Below, piece by piece: positions 12,488 through 24,808 of a DNA stretch of 64,000 bases. The position numbers and the translations under genes are program-made. The notes under the pieces were generated by a model, which worked only from the letters and a program-made list of their open reading frames with translations, was not told the origin of the DNA and did no database searches. The DNA comes from Sinotaia quadrata (taxonomy: Eukaryota; Mollusca; Gastropoda; Architaenioglossa; Viviparidae). The stretch lies in assembly GCA_028829895.1 (NCBI GenBank), contig CM054180.1:97090135-97154134 (forward strand), in the 5' to 3' direction. The number at the start of each line of letters is the position of its first letter. Within the stretch, counting starts at the first letter, position 1.

Positions 12488-12610
12488 CACAGGAACCAAA
12501 GTCGGACAAATGGTCGGCTATGAAATTTGACAGCACGTGTTTTAACAGTTTGTCCTCCTCCAAATCGGCAGAAGCAAGTTTGACACTGGTCTCTATGGAA
12601 CTAAATGTCA
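12488..12610 (-). other. Candidate coding exon, unidentified
   Basis: The minus frame over 12438-12719 contains a non-repetitive stretch TSVKLASADLEEDKLLKHVL followed by SNFIADHLSDFGSC and a textbook donor GTAAGG at 12487, phase 1. The acceptor is unclear: possible AGs lie near 12602, 12613 and 12630. It looks like real protein, but no partner exon was found and I do not know the family. Confidence 0.3.
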
Positions 12611-12619
12611 GACATGAAA

Positions 12620-13305
12620 TTCCTGAATGAATGGAATTAACAATTGTTTTCTTTATTTTTGTAAGTGAGACAGATATTTTCACCTTTTCTTGTATTTTGT
12701 CACTTATGTACATGTACAAATTGCATTAAGTTTTTGTACGCTAAAATGTAGTGCACTTTTATCCATGTTAAAATTTAAGTAGTGAAGTTTTAAAGTCGAT
12801 CTCATACTCTTCATGTTAGGTGTAACACAGAGTGGAAAAATGAAATGCAAGTATTTTTTATAAATGGATTCCCTGGGGTAATATTCTACCTTAAAAGGAT
12901 ATATTGTGCTATTTTTATAAATTCTGTGGTCAACATCCATTGAAGTTTCAGAACCTACCCTCAAGGCATTCTTATCATTAACTGCATTGTCACAGGTAAA
13001 GGGGGAGTAAAAATCTCGCCAAGAGAAATTTTTAATTTTCAGCCCTGCATGACCTTACTGTTGCCCTCATTTCTATTATCAGGTCATGACCCACTCAGGT
13101 CATTGCGTACTTTGTATTGTCAATGTGCTGGAGAGATAACCCTATATGTTTTTAAGTGCTAATATAATTCATGCACAAGTAACAAAACCCTCGCTACACT
13201 TTTTTCATTGACTTATGAATTAAAAGATTACGCTAAGACTGTTATTACTATATCTGTATTGCTAATCATACATGTAAACCTAAAACTTATAATGTTAATT
13301 TTATA
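12620..13305. other. Region without recognised gene
   Basis: Contains an open minus frame (12704-12964) without recognisable domains; otherwise AT-rich. Confidence 0.4.
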
Positions 13306-13308
13306 CAT

Positions 13309-13309
13309 C

Positions 13310-13367
<58 letters not shown>
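13309..13367. repeat. (GT)n microsatellite
   Basis: About 28 perfect units. Confidence 0.95.
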
Positions 13368-13368
<1 letters not shown>

Positions 13369-13399
13369 TTTTTATTCACATTCATTTTGAATGTTGAGT

Positions 13400-14430
13400 G
13401 GTTGATGAAAAGGAATTGTTATTTATAAACATTTAAATTCAGTGTGGTATATTTTACCAAGTGTATTATTTGAATTGCTTGGTTCTTGAACTTAAAGCGC
13501 ACTAGAATTAGCTGGTATTGTGTACGTGTCTGAGACAATGAGAACAAAGGGTCTTTGGGGGAATCACGTGTTCAGCATGACAGGAGTGACGTGGCATGGC
13601 AATATTACCAGCTTGCAGATTTTTTTTTTTCATATAACCCTTGGACAACAAGTGAAAAGATTATGACCTTGAAGCAGGGATAAATGTGAATGTAGAAAGA
13701 GACAGTAGACAGTTCAGAATTTGCTTTTGAGAAAAGAAACAGTTGGGATTTTACTCATAATACCAGGGCTAACACTGGGAGCACAGATGTTTAGTGTCTA
13801 CTCTTCTGGTCCATGTCCGCAATTGAGAGGTGTAATATATTATCGATGAAAAGATAAAATAGTTCTCAAAATTTAAGAGATACTCTGGCTGTTAAAAAAA
13901 TTACCGGTCGCATCAAGTATTTTGACTTTTTGCATTTATGAAATAGCATAGTTTCTAATGAAGTGATCTAAGTTTTCCAGTAGACGTAATATGATAACAT
14001 TGTTCGCATTTGTGTTTCCAGTATGGTATGAGCGCTGCCAGGACTCAAGGCTCTAGAATTCAAGATTATGGACTGAGTTTCCTGTCTTTGGTTATTAATT
14101 CATTTTTGAGAGCAGCAGCTGTTTCTTTCTCTCTCTGCTTTTTGTTTGTCACTATTTGCTCAGCGTGCACTGATATCAACAATTTGATCGCAAATAATTA
14201 ATTTTCATGTTTTCTATTGATACAAAGTTTTCTGACGTAAAGGGTCACACGACCCTTTCGATTAGAACAATTCAAAACTAGCGTCACATTTGCGTTGATT
14301 AGCTAAATGCTCGGATGATATGAAGTTAGGTGTTGCTAACTCGTAAAGATAAAAATGACACCTTGCAGGATCCATGGCTTATGAAGCTTGTGTAACTGAT
14401 GTAGAAGCTTGCAGCGTGTGTATATCACAC
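13400..14430. other. Region without recognised gene
   Basis: Includes a short plus open frame (14010-14201) after a TTTCCAG; no family recognised. Confidence 0.4.
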
Positions 14431-14937
14431 GTTTAAAACTTGTATTTATTTCAGTCAATCCGGTATGTCACGCGTTTAAAACTTGTATTTATTTCAGTCA
14501 ATCCGGTATGTCACACGTTTAAAACTTGTATTTATTTCAGTCAATCCGGTATGTCACACGTTTAAAACTTGTATTTATTTCAGTCAATCCGGGTATGTCA
14601 CACGTTTAAAACTTGTATTTATTTCAGTCAATCCGGTATGTCACACGTTTAAAACTTGTATTTATTTCAGTCAATCCGGTATGTCACACGTTTAAAACTT
14701 GTATTTATTTCAATCAATCCGGTATGTCACACGTTTAAAACTTGTATTTATTTCAGTCAATCCGGTATGTCACACGTTTAAAACTTGTATTTATTTCAGT
14801 CAATCCGGTATGTCACGAGTTTAAAACTTGTATTTATTTCAGTCAATCCGGTATGTCACGCGTTTAAAACTAGTATTTATTTCAGTTAATCCGGTATGTC
14901 ACACGTTTAAAACTTGTATTTATTTCAGTCAATCCTG
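14431..14937. repeat. 43-bp tandem array, about 12 copies, with splice-site-like motifs
   Basis: Unit GTCACACGTTTAAAACTTGT followed by ATTTATTTCAGTCAATCCGG and TAT. Copies are almost identical, with rare changes (CACGAGT, CAATCAATCC, one extra G). Each has TTATTTCAG (acceptor-like) eight bases before GGTATGT (donor-like). Confidence 0.95.
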
Positions 14938-14939
14938 TA

Positions 14940-15790
14940 CAAGTAGACGGTGTGATTTTTACAGAGTCGGGGGTGGGGGGAGAATTAAAGGAGAAAATAG
15001 TTGCTCTCTAGCATTTTTTGTTCACATCTGTTTCTGATAATTTTTTTCCTTCTCGGTTTGTAGATAAAATACAGTAGTAAGGTCAGTATACACTTTCGTT
15101 TATTACCTCTCATTGGGTGCTGACAAAACTGTAAGCACCCTTCATGGGCCCTGAGCAAACAAACAAGTGCTGTACATATCACTGGCCTATGAAGGAGGCT
15201 TTTCCCACTGAGCAAGGCAGTTTCTGGCTGAGGTTAGATCTGCTAACTGTCACATATCAGACTTGGAGGTCCAACGGCCTTGCCTACTCGTAATTGATAT
15301 TCGGTTTCCTTTCTAGGATTATTTGTTTGTTGCTGTCAAATTACACTGGAGGTGGCGGAAAGTTTTCATAGCATGACAAATCTTAACAATCACCAACTGC
15401 CTATAGGTAAGATAGACCTACATCTTTTCCCTTAAGTAACGGATAAAAATTAAAAATAAAGTAAAAGGTGAGCACTACGTACACGACCAGAAGTCCCAAG
15501 ATCTACATACAGTAAATGAGTACATAAAAAGATAACTCTAAATTAAAAACAGTTTTAGTGTATGCATTTCTTTTCTTTTCTTTTCTTTTTTTTTTGGTTA
15601 TTTGCAGCTAATCCTAATCCTAAACTTTCTCTAAATAAATTTTAAAAACCTCTAACCCAACCTAGGCAAACAAAGGCAAAACCTTTCTCTACACAAGACA
15701 GATCCTAAAAGGCTGGCATATTTGTGATTACGATCTAGACGGTACGCCATAGGTTATAATTATTTGCCGTACCAGAAATTGGCGTGCCAA
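14940..15790. other. Region without recognised gene
   Basis: Poly-G patch near 14968-14981 and a (TTTTC)n run at 15569-15596. No supported coding sequence. Confidence 0.5.
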
Positions 15791-15988
15791 AGGTATGTAT
15801 GTGCTCGCTAGAAAAGTATGTATGTATGTGCTCGCTAGAAAAGTATGTATGTATGTGCTCGCTAGAAATGTATGTATGTATGTATGTGCTCGCTAGAAAA
15901 GTATGTATGTATGTGCTCGCTAGAAAAGTATGTATGTATGTATGTGCTCGCTAGAAATGTATGTATATATGTGCTCGCTAGAAAAGTA
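15790..15988. repeat. 27/31-bp array of TATGTATGTGCTCGCTAGAAAAG
   Basis: Seven units whose length differs by the number of GTAT tetramers. Confidence 0.93.
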
Positions 15989-16087
15989 GTCATACACGAG
16001 CTAACCATTCCTCATACTCAGTGCCGTTGAGTTACATACATCGTATACTGAATGGTACATATTCCTTAAATTGGTTTTATTTATTAG

Positions 16088-16089
<2 letters not shown>

Positions 16090-16160
<71 letters not shown>
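16090..16160. repeat. (GT)n microsatellite
   Basis: About 35 perfect units. Confidence 0.95.
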
Positions 16161-16162
<2 letters not shown>

Positions 16163-16633
16163 TTGAGGCCTTTATGTGTTTGTGTGTGCAGTCAGTTATA
16201 TTCTTGCATTTTATTAATAGCGGATATAATAGTAACGTTAACTTAATCTGTTTGCTCAAATTGTGTGGCGATATTTTAAATTTGAAAGCTGTATATAAAT
16301 TCGTATATAAATTTCATAAACACCCTGACAGAATTTTGCTTGTAAATAAAGAAAAGGAAAAGTAGGTCACGTATGGTTTCTTCGCAATTGTTATGCATTG
16401 CTTTTATTTGTTTGTTTAAACTACCGTTCTGAGTTATCTGCTAACATTTTTAAATCGGTCCTGACAAGATATAGTTCTGTAGGAAGATTATTTAAATCAC
16501 TTTAATGAATTTTAGCACAATATGTCCTATGATTTTTGTTTATTTAAGTAAAGAATCTTTCAAGTATATATGTTAACAAATATTTTATTATTACAAAAAT
16601 GCAAGAAATTTTCCCTTTTTCGTCCTTTAATTA

Positions 16634-16955
16634 GAAGACTGTTAGATTTACCGTGACACAGTGGTCTAAACTTAAAGTTTTAATCATTACATATGAAAGA
16701 AGTTATATATACCCTGACACAGCGATCTAAACTTAAAGTTGTAATCATTATATATAAAAGAAGTTATATTTACCCTGACACAGCGATCTAAATTTAAAGT
16801 TGTAATCATTAAATATAAAAGAAGTTAGATTTACCCTGACACAGCGATCTAAGTTGTAATCATTATATATAAAAGAAGTTAGAATTATCCTGACAGCGAT
16901 CTAAGCTTAAAGTTGTAATCATTACATATATATATAAAAAGATTTACCCTGACAG
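16634..16955. repeat. ~61-bp tandem array, about 5 copies
   Basis: Unit around AGATTTACCCTGACACAGCG and ATCTAAACTTAAAGTTGTAA then TCATTATATATAAAAGAAGTT, with internal deletions. Confidence 0.9.
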
Positions 16956-16959
16956 TGGA

Positions 16960-18939
16960 GAGGATTCAGTAGGCCTACACAAAATCTAATTTATTATGAA
17001 TGTATTACTAATAAAAGCGTTTTTTTATTTTTAAAATGAAACATTTATGTAGTGCCTTGTCTACAGTTACATAGGTCGAAATGCAGGTCAAGATATTGCG
17101 AAATAATGTCACGTCATCTCAACTTATCAAAAACCCGTTGTCGCTGGCATGAAATCGGAGCCGGACCAGTGAGTTATGACTAAGTTTTCTGCAGCATGCT
17201 CGGAAACTTGTGGACTTTCCAAAGCATCAAACTGTCAAACCGGATCTAGGAGTAAACACTAAACCGCTACTACACTGACATGAAAATATGAACTCTTAAG
17301 CTGTTATTGGCTTGTCTTGCCGCAAATATTGTTTTTTTGCAAAGCGGTTGTGACGATTCTCAAACTTTGCTTTTTGGATTAAGGTGTATAATGTTCTAAT
17401 ACAAAACTAAATAAGGAAATGACTGCATTCCTAACAAAATAGCACATAGTCAATTAACGACATAAACTGCTCAGAGACTTGTACATTGTTGTACATTATT
17501 ACATGTAATGGGGAAAAACGAAACTAGCACAGTAGCTGTAATAAAACGACTGTTGTGCCATTTAGAATTTAATTATACCGGCAATGCTAATGTACAATAC
17601 ATGAATCTTTCACTGTCATTTTTCTTTTTCTTTTTCTTTTTCCCGAAAACCTGCATTCATCCCGCTTCGTGAATGAAGCCTTACACCAAACTGCTACTGA
17701 TTATATACATTTGCTCCGTGACGTATTTATACTTAGGCCATATAAAACGCACGACCAAATACGCAGTAGCGTGTTCAGTCAGAATTAGCGATAAGGGGAA
17801 AACGAAAATACACTAACAAGGACGACCAAATAACCACATTAAAAAAAAAAAAAATCTGTCATTTACCTTAATGAAACTTCTCTGCGCCAGACCTACAGTT
17901 GTATGAAGCGAGAATCAGGCATCAACTTACTACCCCACATGATCTTATCCATTTCGCCGCACACCTCCTTGACATTTTGAACCGATGACCTCGTAAACAG
18001 CGCGTTTTCCTGACTTTCTCTATCTTAAAACTTCTAATAAGAGTGATCTGCCCAGTACAAGCCGAGTAAAGCGGACTGCAGCTGCATGAAAGTTGTTATC
18101 CGTGTGCGGCGTCGCGTGGTTATGGTGTCAAAGGCAACAGTCAGGACTCGGTGTTTGTGGGACTTTTGTCAGCTGACCGAAACCATCGCTACACTTATAC
18201 CGCGTCTCCGGCAATTCAAGAGTTTTGACAGGTCACTGGGGGCACACAGTGCTATGGTCTTAGATGAACTGCGTGTACTTGTGTGGTATTGCTGGGTGCA
18301 TGCCATTGATCTTGTTATCAAAATTAATAGTACACCTACCTGAGGGCAGACTCCTGTCACATGCGGGAGTTCCACTGACCTATTTAACGCAAAGAAATCT
18401 AACGCTGCTGAGAAAGGTCAAAATTCGTTCAATTCTTCAACACAAGAAGAATATTATGACTATTAAAATAAAGGGAAGGTTGTTACGTCACTATGTTTAT
18501 AGCTATAGTGAACATCTTACAGCAAACTAACTACTCTCTCCACTTCTCTTCACGCTACAGCAACTATACATTACCACAAAATTGTTTTTCTCATTCATTT
18601 AACAAATTCCTAATAATTCAATTTCTAAAACAGTGACGTATATAGTATTTGACGAAGAAACGAAGAAAGTAAATATCATAAACAGCAATAAAAGATGCTT
18701 TGACCAGCAGTGTCATTTTGTCTCTATTTAAATAGTTTAATAATGAATGACTCGACACTGTACATTGTATTAATTTATGCTGTTTACGATTGCTAAAGTT
18801 GATGAACTTGTTGTTGACGTTTCCTGCCACGTAATTATGCTTTCGATTTTCACATTAGGTTTTAAAAAAAACCCCATACTTATGGGGAGTAAACCGTGAC
18901 TACTAAAAATCTATAAATAGATAGTGTGACGCTAAGGCT
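16960..18939. other. Region without recognised gene
   Basis: Mixed sequence. 18070-18350 is GC-richer and has overlapping open frames on both strands (plus 18086-18343, minus 18169-18375) that match nothing I know. (TTTTTC)n at 17620-17642. Confidence 0.4.
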
Positions 18940-19255
18940 ACCAAGTTAATGGTTATGATTATTATTGTTAATTAATCACCCATAACTAATTATAAGTGAT
19001 AAAAATCTTAATTTATGTTAGTAATCTAATATGTCTAATGTCTAGATCTCCAGAAGACATCACTCGGCTCTCTCATTTGGGGGATATGTGGATGCTGTAA
19101 ACGTTTTCTCATTTCCACAGTATTAAAGACAAACTTTTACCGTCACAGTATATTTCCGTAGCTGGAAAACGTCTTACTAAAGGAGAAGATAAATCCATCT
19201 TTTAATTTATATATAACGAGCCCCCATCCATCGACTTTCGTCTCCAATATAAAGT
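18940..19255 (-). mobile_element. Short copy of the same repeat family, reversed
   Basis: The minus strand reads the family's right-hand 310 bp: GGATGGGGGCTCG near 19215, AAGATGGATTTATCTTCTCC, GAAAACGT, ACTGTGGAAATGAGAAAACG, CAAATGAGAGAGCCGAGTGATGTC, and the AATTA/TAAT-rich end near 18950. Confidence 0.65.
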
Positions 19256-19273
19256 AATCAATATGCATAAAAA

Positions 19274-19597
19274 CAGGCATGTCAAATTGAGGGAACTTCG
19301 AGGGCCACATGAGCTACATATATGTGTTGTCATGAGGGCCACACACAACTAAGTGCACACATTACAACTAATTGAAGCCATTTAATAAAATTTATTGCAG
19401 AATATTTTTGTTACTTAAATTTAGAAAAATACAATGTCATACAAATGTTTTAGCAGCATTCATGAATCCAAAGTAATGAAGTAGTTTGACAAAAAATATA
19501 ATTTTAAACGGCCACATATACTTGTAGTTTGTAACAGCAACAAATACATTGTACAAAAATTACAACAGTTCAAAATTGAACATCTATTTGCTACTAT
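19274..19597 (-). mobile_element. Probable 3' flank and terminus of the hAT element
   Basis: Between the transposase stop and 19274 the DNA is AT-rich and non-coding, then gives a short GC-rich end with GAGGGCCAC twice and CAGG at the very edge. hAT elements of this kind often start CAG-x-GG-x-GTC/GGCAAA with GGCC nearby. The eight bases outside (CATAAAAA) would be the target duplication, but I could not find the other end. Confidence 0.4.
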
Positions 19598-20048
19598 TCA
19601 AACAATTTTAGTGTTTTGTCCTGAGGCTTGACACCTCTTTTTGTTGACAGTCTTTGGTATGTCTGGCTGAAATGTCTGGACAGTTCTGACTTTGATCAGA
19701 GATGACAAGTGTTGATTAGTCAGCCTTGTTCTGTGAAAAGATTTTGTTGACTTCATAAAGGAAAATAACTGTTCACACACACAGGTAAAACCAAACATTG
19801 CATAGTCTTTGTGGAAACTTTCTGAAGTTTTCAGGAAGGTATGAAAAGAAACCAGGTATCCCCACTTCAAGATACTTTGCTCTGAGTGTAGAATCCAACT
19901 GAATTTCTAAGAGTTCCATCTGCAGGTTTTCTTCTGCCTTGGCAACATCAAAGGTGAATGGTGCTGTGAATAATACAAACTGATGTTCAAAAGATGAGAA
20001 ATCACAAAATCTTTCTTGAAATTCCTTTGACAACAGTTCCATTATATT
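19598..20048 (-). pseudogene. hAT-type transposase C-terminal fragment (GTF2IRD2/SCAND3-like), frameshifted
   Basis: Two overlapping frames together resemble the C-terminal part of hAT transposases of the GTF2IRD2/SCAND3/ZBED5 group. The upstream frame carries ENLQMELLEIQLDSTLRAKY and GIPGFFSYLPENF. The downstream frame carries CVCEQLFSFMKSTKS, RLTNQHLSSLIKV and a KKRCQASGQ end, the usual hAT dimerisation block. The shift falls near 19800-19850. The zinc finger and catalytic core are absent, so this is a dead 3' fragment. The motif CAGGCATGTC near 19274, followed by a GAGGGCCAC stretch, resembles a hAT terminal repeat and may mark the element end. Confidence 0.8.
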
Positions 20049-20146
20049 GGAAGTCTGATTTTGATCACACTACTGTTGACTTGGGATTAGATAGTTATTA
20101 CATTTCTAGCATGCAGTTGATATTGAGAAATGAAATATTTGAATAG

Positions 20147-20380
20147 CTTGTAATTGTTGCTGGTTGGCTATAGTACTCAATAGAAGTTGTTGTCGAGAAT
20201 CTATTTGAGTAATCTGGTTGGCTATAGTACTCAGTAGAAGTTGTTGCCGAGTATCTATTTGAGTAATCTGGTTGGCTATAGTACTCAGTAGAAGTTGTTG
20301 TCGAGAATCTATTTGAGTAATCTGGTTGGCTATAGTACTCAGTAGAAGTTGTTGTCAAGAATCTATTTGAGTAATCTGGT
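20147..20380. repeat. 54-bp in-frame tandem array, about 4 copies
   Basis: Unit GGTTGGCTATAGTACTCAGT then AGAAGTTGTTGTCGAGAATC and TATTTGAGTAATCT. The minus strand is open for 86 codons as an 18-residue repeat (TSTEYYSQPDYSNRFSTT), but no gene context supports expression. Confidence 0.93.
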
Positions 20381-20514
20381 TGGATTGATATTGAATTGCA
20401 TAGTGACTATTGTTGTAGATAATGGATATATTCTTTTGGAACGTGTTGCTTTACATTGATATATACCTATTATAGTTGGCGAGAAACTTGTTTCATTAGT
20501 GGAGAGAATGATTT

Positions 20515-20803
20515 TGTGTCTATCAGTAGTAAAATATTGTTTATTTTGTGTCTATCAGCAGTAAACTATTGTTTATTTTGTGTCTATCAGCAGTAAAATA
20601 TTGTTTATTTTGTGTCTATCAGTAGTAAACTATTGTTTATTTTGTGTCTATCAGCAGTAAAATATTGTTTATTTTGTGTCTATCAGTAGTAAAATATTGT
20701 TTATTTTGTGTCTATCAGTAGTAAAATATTGTTTATTTTGTGTCTATCAGTAGTAAAATATTGGTTATTTTGTGTCCATCAGTAGTAAAATATTGGTTAT
20801 TTT
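20515..20803. repeat. 32-bp tandem array, about 9 copies
   Basis: Unit TTTATTTTGTGTCTATCAGC then AGTAAAATATTG, with AGT/AGC and AAAA/AAAC variants. Confidence 0.93.
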
Positions 20804-21500
20804 AATAAAAATTGCAGTAAACCTAATTAATCAAATAAATACAAGAAATTAGGCGATGGATAGCACAGACCTTGATGAGGTAATTTCTCCCCAAATGACC
20901 TATTTGAAGTTGTAATCCTTATACATTGGGTGCAAAACGAAGGAAATAAACTGAAAGCTAAATGGCTACTGAGTAAATGTGTGTTGACAGTTCATTGGAG
21001 CAAGACGTTTTAGTGTACAATTACTGGAGAAATAGCATTTCCAGTCATACCTTCGGATCTGTAGCCAATATATTGCTCTTGTAGGTTGTTGGTACACATA
21101 ATACAACAAAAATAAATAATTCACCATCTTCCTCTTTTTGCAAGGTGTGTTGTCATCAGAAAGGTATATGTATAGCAAGCACTACTCATGTATGTATGCA
21201 AATATACATATCATCATCATCATCTGGACTCTGCTGATCGGTCGTTTAGAAGGTTGTGAACTTTTTATCTCGGAATCCTAACATAATTCTGGGAATTCCA
21301 TATTTTTTGTATGTATATAAGTATATGTATGCATTGGAAACTACTACCACAAGTACTACTATGACTACACCTACTAATGCTACTACCACTTAGTTTGATA
21401 CAGTGACTAATTAGCAAATATTGACTGTTTCGTTAAATGCTGAAAATGCCGCTGCTGTTTATAGTACTGATGGTATTGAAAACTATAACAGCGTTAATGA
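20804..21500. other. Region without recognised gene
   Basis: AT-rich; small trinucleotide runs (ATC near 21211, ACT near 21345). Nothing recognised. Confidence 0.5.
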
Positions 21501-21502
21501 CG

Positions 21503-22467
21503 GTACTGACAAAGACTGTTTATTGAATAAATAATACAAAAACATCACATTGATAACTCAGGCAACGAGTGTACTGACAAAGACTGATTATTGAATAAAT
21601 AATACAAAAACATCACATTGATAACTCAGGAAACGAGTGTAGTGACAAAGACTGATTATTGAATAAATAATAGAAAAACATCACATTGATAACTCAGGAA
21701 ACGAGTGTACTGACAAAGACTGATTATTGAATAAATAATAGAAAAACATCACATTGATAACTCAGGCAACGAGTGTACTGACAAAGACTGATTATTGAAT
21801 AAATAATAGAAAAACATCACATTGATAACTCAGGAAACGAGTGTAGTGACAAAGACTGATTATTGAATAAATAATAGAAAAACATCACATTGATAACTCA
21901 GGCAACGAGTGTACTGACAAAGACTGATTATTGAATAAATAATAGAAAAACATCACATTGATAACTCAGGCAACGAGTGTAGTGACAAAGACTGATTATT
22001 GAATAAATAATAGAAAAACATCACATTGATAACTCAGGCAACGAGTGTACTGACAAAGACTGATTATTGAATAAATAATAGAAAAACATCACATTGATAA
22101 CTCAGGCAACGAGTGTACTGACAAAGACTGATTATTGAATAAATAATAGAAAAACATCACATTGATAACTCAGGCAACGAGTGTACTGACAAAGACTGAT
22201 TATTGAATAAATAATAGAAAAACATCACATTGATAACTCAGGAAACGAGTGTAGTGACAAAGACTGATTATTGAATAAATAATAGAAAAACATCACATTG
22301 ATAACTCAGGAAACGAGTGTAGTGACAAAGACTGATTATTGAATAAATAATAGAAAAACATCACATTGATAACTCAGGCAACGAGTGTACTGACAAAGAC
22401 TGATTATTGAATAAATAATAGAAAAACATCACATTGATAACTCAGGCAACGAGTGTAGTGACAAATA
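21503..22467. repeat. 68-bp tandem array, about 14 nearly identical copies
   Basis: Units begin TACTGACAAAGACTGATTAT and end CAGGCAACGAGTG. They differ almost only at two positions (GGCAAC/GGAAAC and GTACTG/GTAGTG) plus a C/G change in AATACAAA/AATAGAAA confined to the first copies, pointing to very recent spread. Confidence 0.95.
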
Positions 22468-22701
22468 TCGGAAGTAAAGGAGACCGTGAGCAACAAACAG
22501 AAGTCGGATGATACAATTCTTTTCACTACCAAACGATGAAGTAGGAAAAGGTGTTGCTTATGTGTAGGATGGGCGGAGTCTGAGAGGGTTGAAACTGTAA
22601 TAATGTAGGGCCCCCACATTTTAGTGGCCCCCTTTCCCCATATTAAAAATATCGTTCACTTGTATCCATTATACTTATTACTTTCACAGTATTAAATCAC
22701 A

Positions 22702-22827
<126 letters not shown>

Positions 22828-24580
22828 TTCGATATTGGATTCTATTATTAGTAGTAATATTTGTAGTTGTATGTGCTAGTGTAAAATAATAATTATGTGA
22901 ATGATGAGATTTAGTTTACTGATACTGATTTTGAAATTTTGGCCGTTATGAAGATAGTGCTATGAAATGATAATATCAAAATTTTATATCTTTATCAAGA
23001 GAAAGTTATTTTGAAACCTTTATGGACAAATACGTAGACATGAAAGGCGGAAATAGTGGAGAGAAACGAAATATAATTCAATTTTTAATCAACTTATAAG
23101 TTATTGAAATATAATTCACTTAGACATTACGCCACACACAAAAAGCACACTTAAGTACAAAGAGGCAATTGCACATGCGATAAATTAAAGTGATCGTTAT
23201 TCACACTTATGTCTATCTAATATGCACAAACACACACACACACACACGCATTATCAGTAATTGATATCATGATCCACAAACAATTTTAGACTACGTCAAT
23301 ACACTTTTTATTATGCTTTAATGTCAAAAAATATTTTAAAATTTCTTTTATGCAAATCTGCTCAATCAGGACGGCATCGATCTAGGAACGATAATCTTGT
23401 TCTCTTGAAGCAATGAAGAGGCCAGCTCCTCGGCTCACGTTGTAAATACAATCGCCATGGAAACAGAAACTATAAAGAACTCACTCTTGGTTTCACCTGT
23501 GTAATATTATCAGTTACACTTTTAGAATTAATTGATTTCACATCATTTATAGTTTATATGATTATATCACGAAATTATGTTAATGGCGATACGTTTCATA
23601 CAAAAAAATATATTTTTACATTTTTATGGATCTGGTTTAAAATTATATAAGAACAAATAATTATAAGTCTCAAATAATTTACTATATATTTTACTACATT
23701 GATCTGTTAATATAATATAATTACGTAAATACGTTTACGGCTAACACAAATACTCTTTGGATTAGTAATGTTTTCATTGCAAATTATATTCAAGGTAAAT
23801 CTTTACTACTATGTGATCTGTCTGTGAACAGGTTAGTTTACGTTGCAGAGGCGGGCAAACACTTGGCCCGCGAAGGATTTTGTCTCTCCCACCAAGATAT
23901 TCACAGTTAACATTGTCATCAGGACCACTTGTCCACCACGTCAATTAAACCTGTCATTGAATCACTGATTCATTGTAAACAACACCATCCATATCATTAA
24001 CTTTTTGGTAAACCTCAGTTATTTTTTTTTACTTTTACATAAAATACACCTTTTAAAATTACTTTTGTTCTCATTTTATATTCTGAACTTTCTGAACTTT
24101 GTTATCTTTGATTTTGTATCCGGTTAAAACTTTGTCCGCCTCATATATATAGATACAATAACCAGCTAGCAAAGGTATGTGAAATATTATATATAGTTTT
24201 AAATCTATTAATTCCATAATATTTTTAAAGCATCTTATAATAGTTGCATAAAAAATTTATTTAGAAAAATTATCAGAACATTAATAGCTATACACACACA
24301 CTTACACAAACATACATAAACGCATACATATATTTATATGTAAACATTCATTAGTACTTAAAATGTGATTATATTAATACAATATTTAAATTGAACTTGG
24401 GCCTATATTCAGAATGAGTTCTATTAAAACCTGCACTTTAACATTGCTCAGAAATCACACTTTTATATATATATATACACACAAACATTTGTAATACAGG
24501 ACTTCAGTTAGTTATCATGAAATACAATACAATTATTTTGGGCCTCCCCATGATTCTGTTTATAGTAAACGATTTTGATT
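22828..24580. other. Region without recognised gene
   Basis: Very AT-rich. It contains the hAT-terminus-like scrap at 23845, a short (CA)n at 23228-23248 and TA-rich runs near 24465. It lies 3' of peptide gene A. Confidence 0.5.
23845..23885. mobile_element. hAT-terminus-like fragment
   Basis: A GC-rich island in AT-rich DNA reads CAGAGGCGGGCAAAC, a few bases, then GGCCCGCGAAGG. This strongly resembles the ends of Zaphod/hAT-type transposons (CAGGGGTGGGCAAAC...GGCCCGCGGG). No partner end or transposase was seen nearby, so it is a solo terminal scrap at best. Confidence 0.4.
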
Positions 24581-24671
24581 TAATTTTATTTAATATATAC
24601 CGAGAAAGACACTGTACAAAAGCATTAAGTTTTATGCTTACAGAGTGGATGGTGACGACAGATGACCTGGT

Positions 24672-24808
24672 CTACGAGCAGTTCGTGCATAGGGATGCGA
24701 GATAACTCACGCCTTGGACAATGACTATGTACACCATTACGTTAGGAGTTGTCTTTCCCATTGCAGCACAGGACAGGAAGGTTGATGTAGCACAGTTGAA
24801 GCAGACGT
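24672..24808 (-). CDS. Exon 2 of small secreted Cys-rich peptide gene (locus A)
   Basis: The block is bounded on the 5' side by the acceptor TTTTTCAG and on the 3' side by a TAG stop; a polyadenylation signal AATAAA lies at 24585-24590, about 85 bases past the stop. It completes the split codon from 25716 as Asp and then adds 44 residues beginning VCFNCATST, with SCAAMGKTTPNV in the middle and ending CTNCS. The corresponding exon of the 40-kb gene has VCMDC at the same place and SCKAVGRSPPNV in the middle, which shows real homology across the intron. Five cysteines lie in this exon. The intron is 907 bp. Confidence 0.78.

Noticed and set aside
18086..18530. Overlapping frames on both strands in a GC-richer patch
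   Set aside because: No recognised domain, no splice pattern, and both strands are equally open; left as undetermined.
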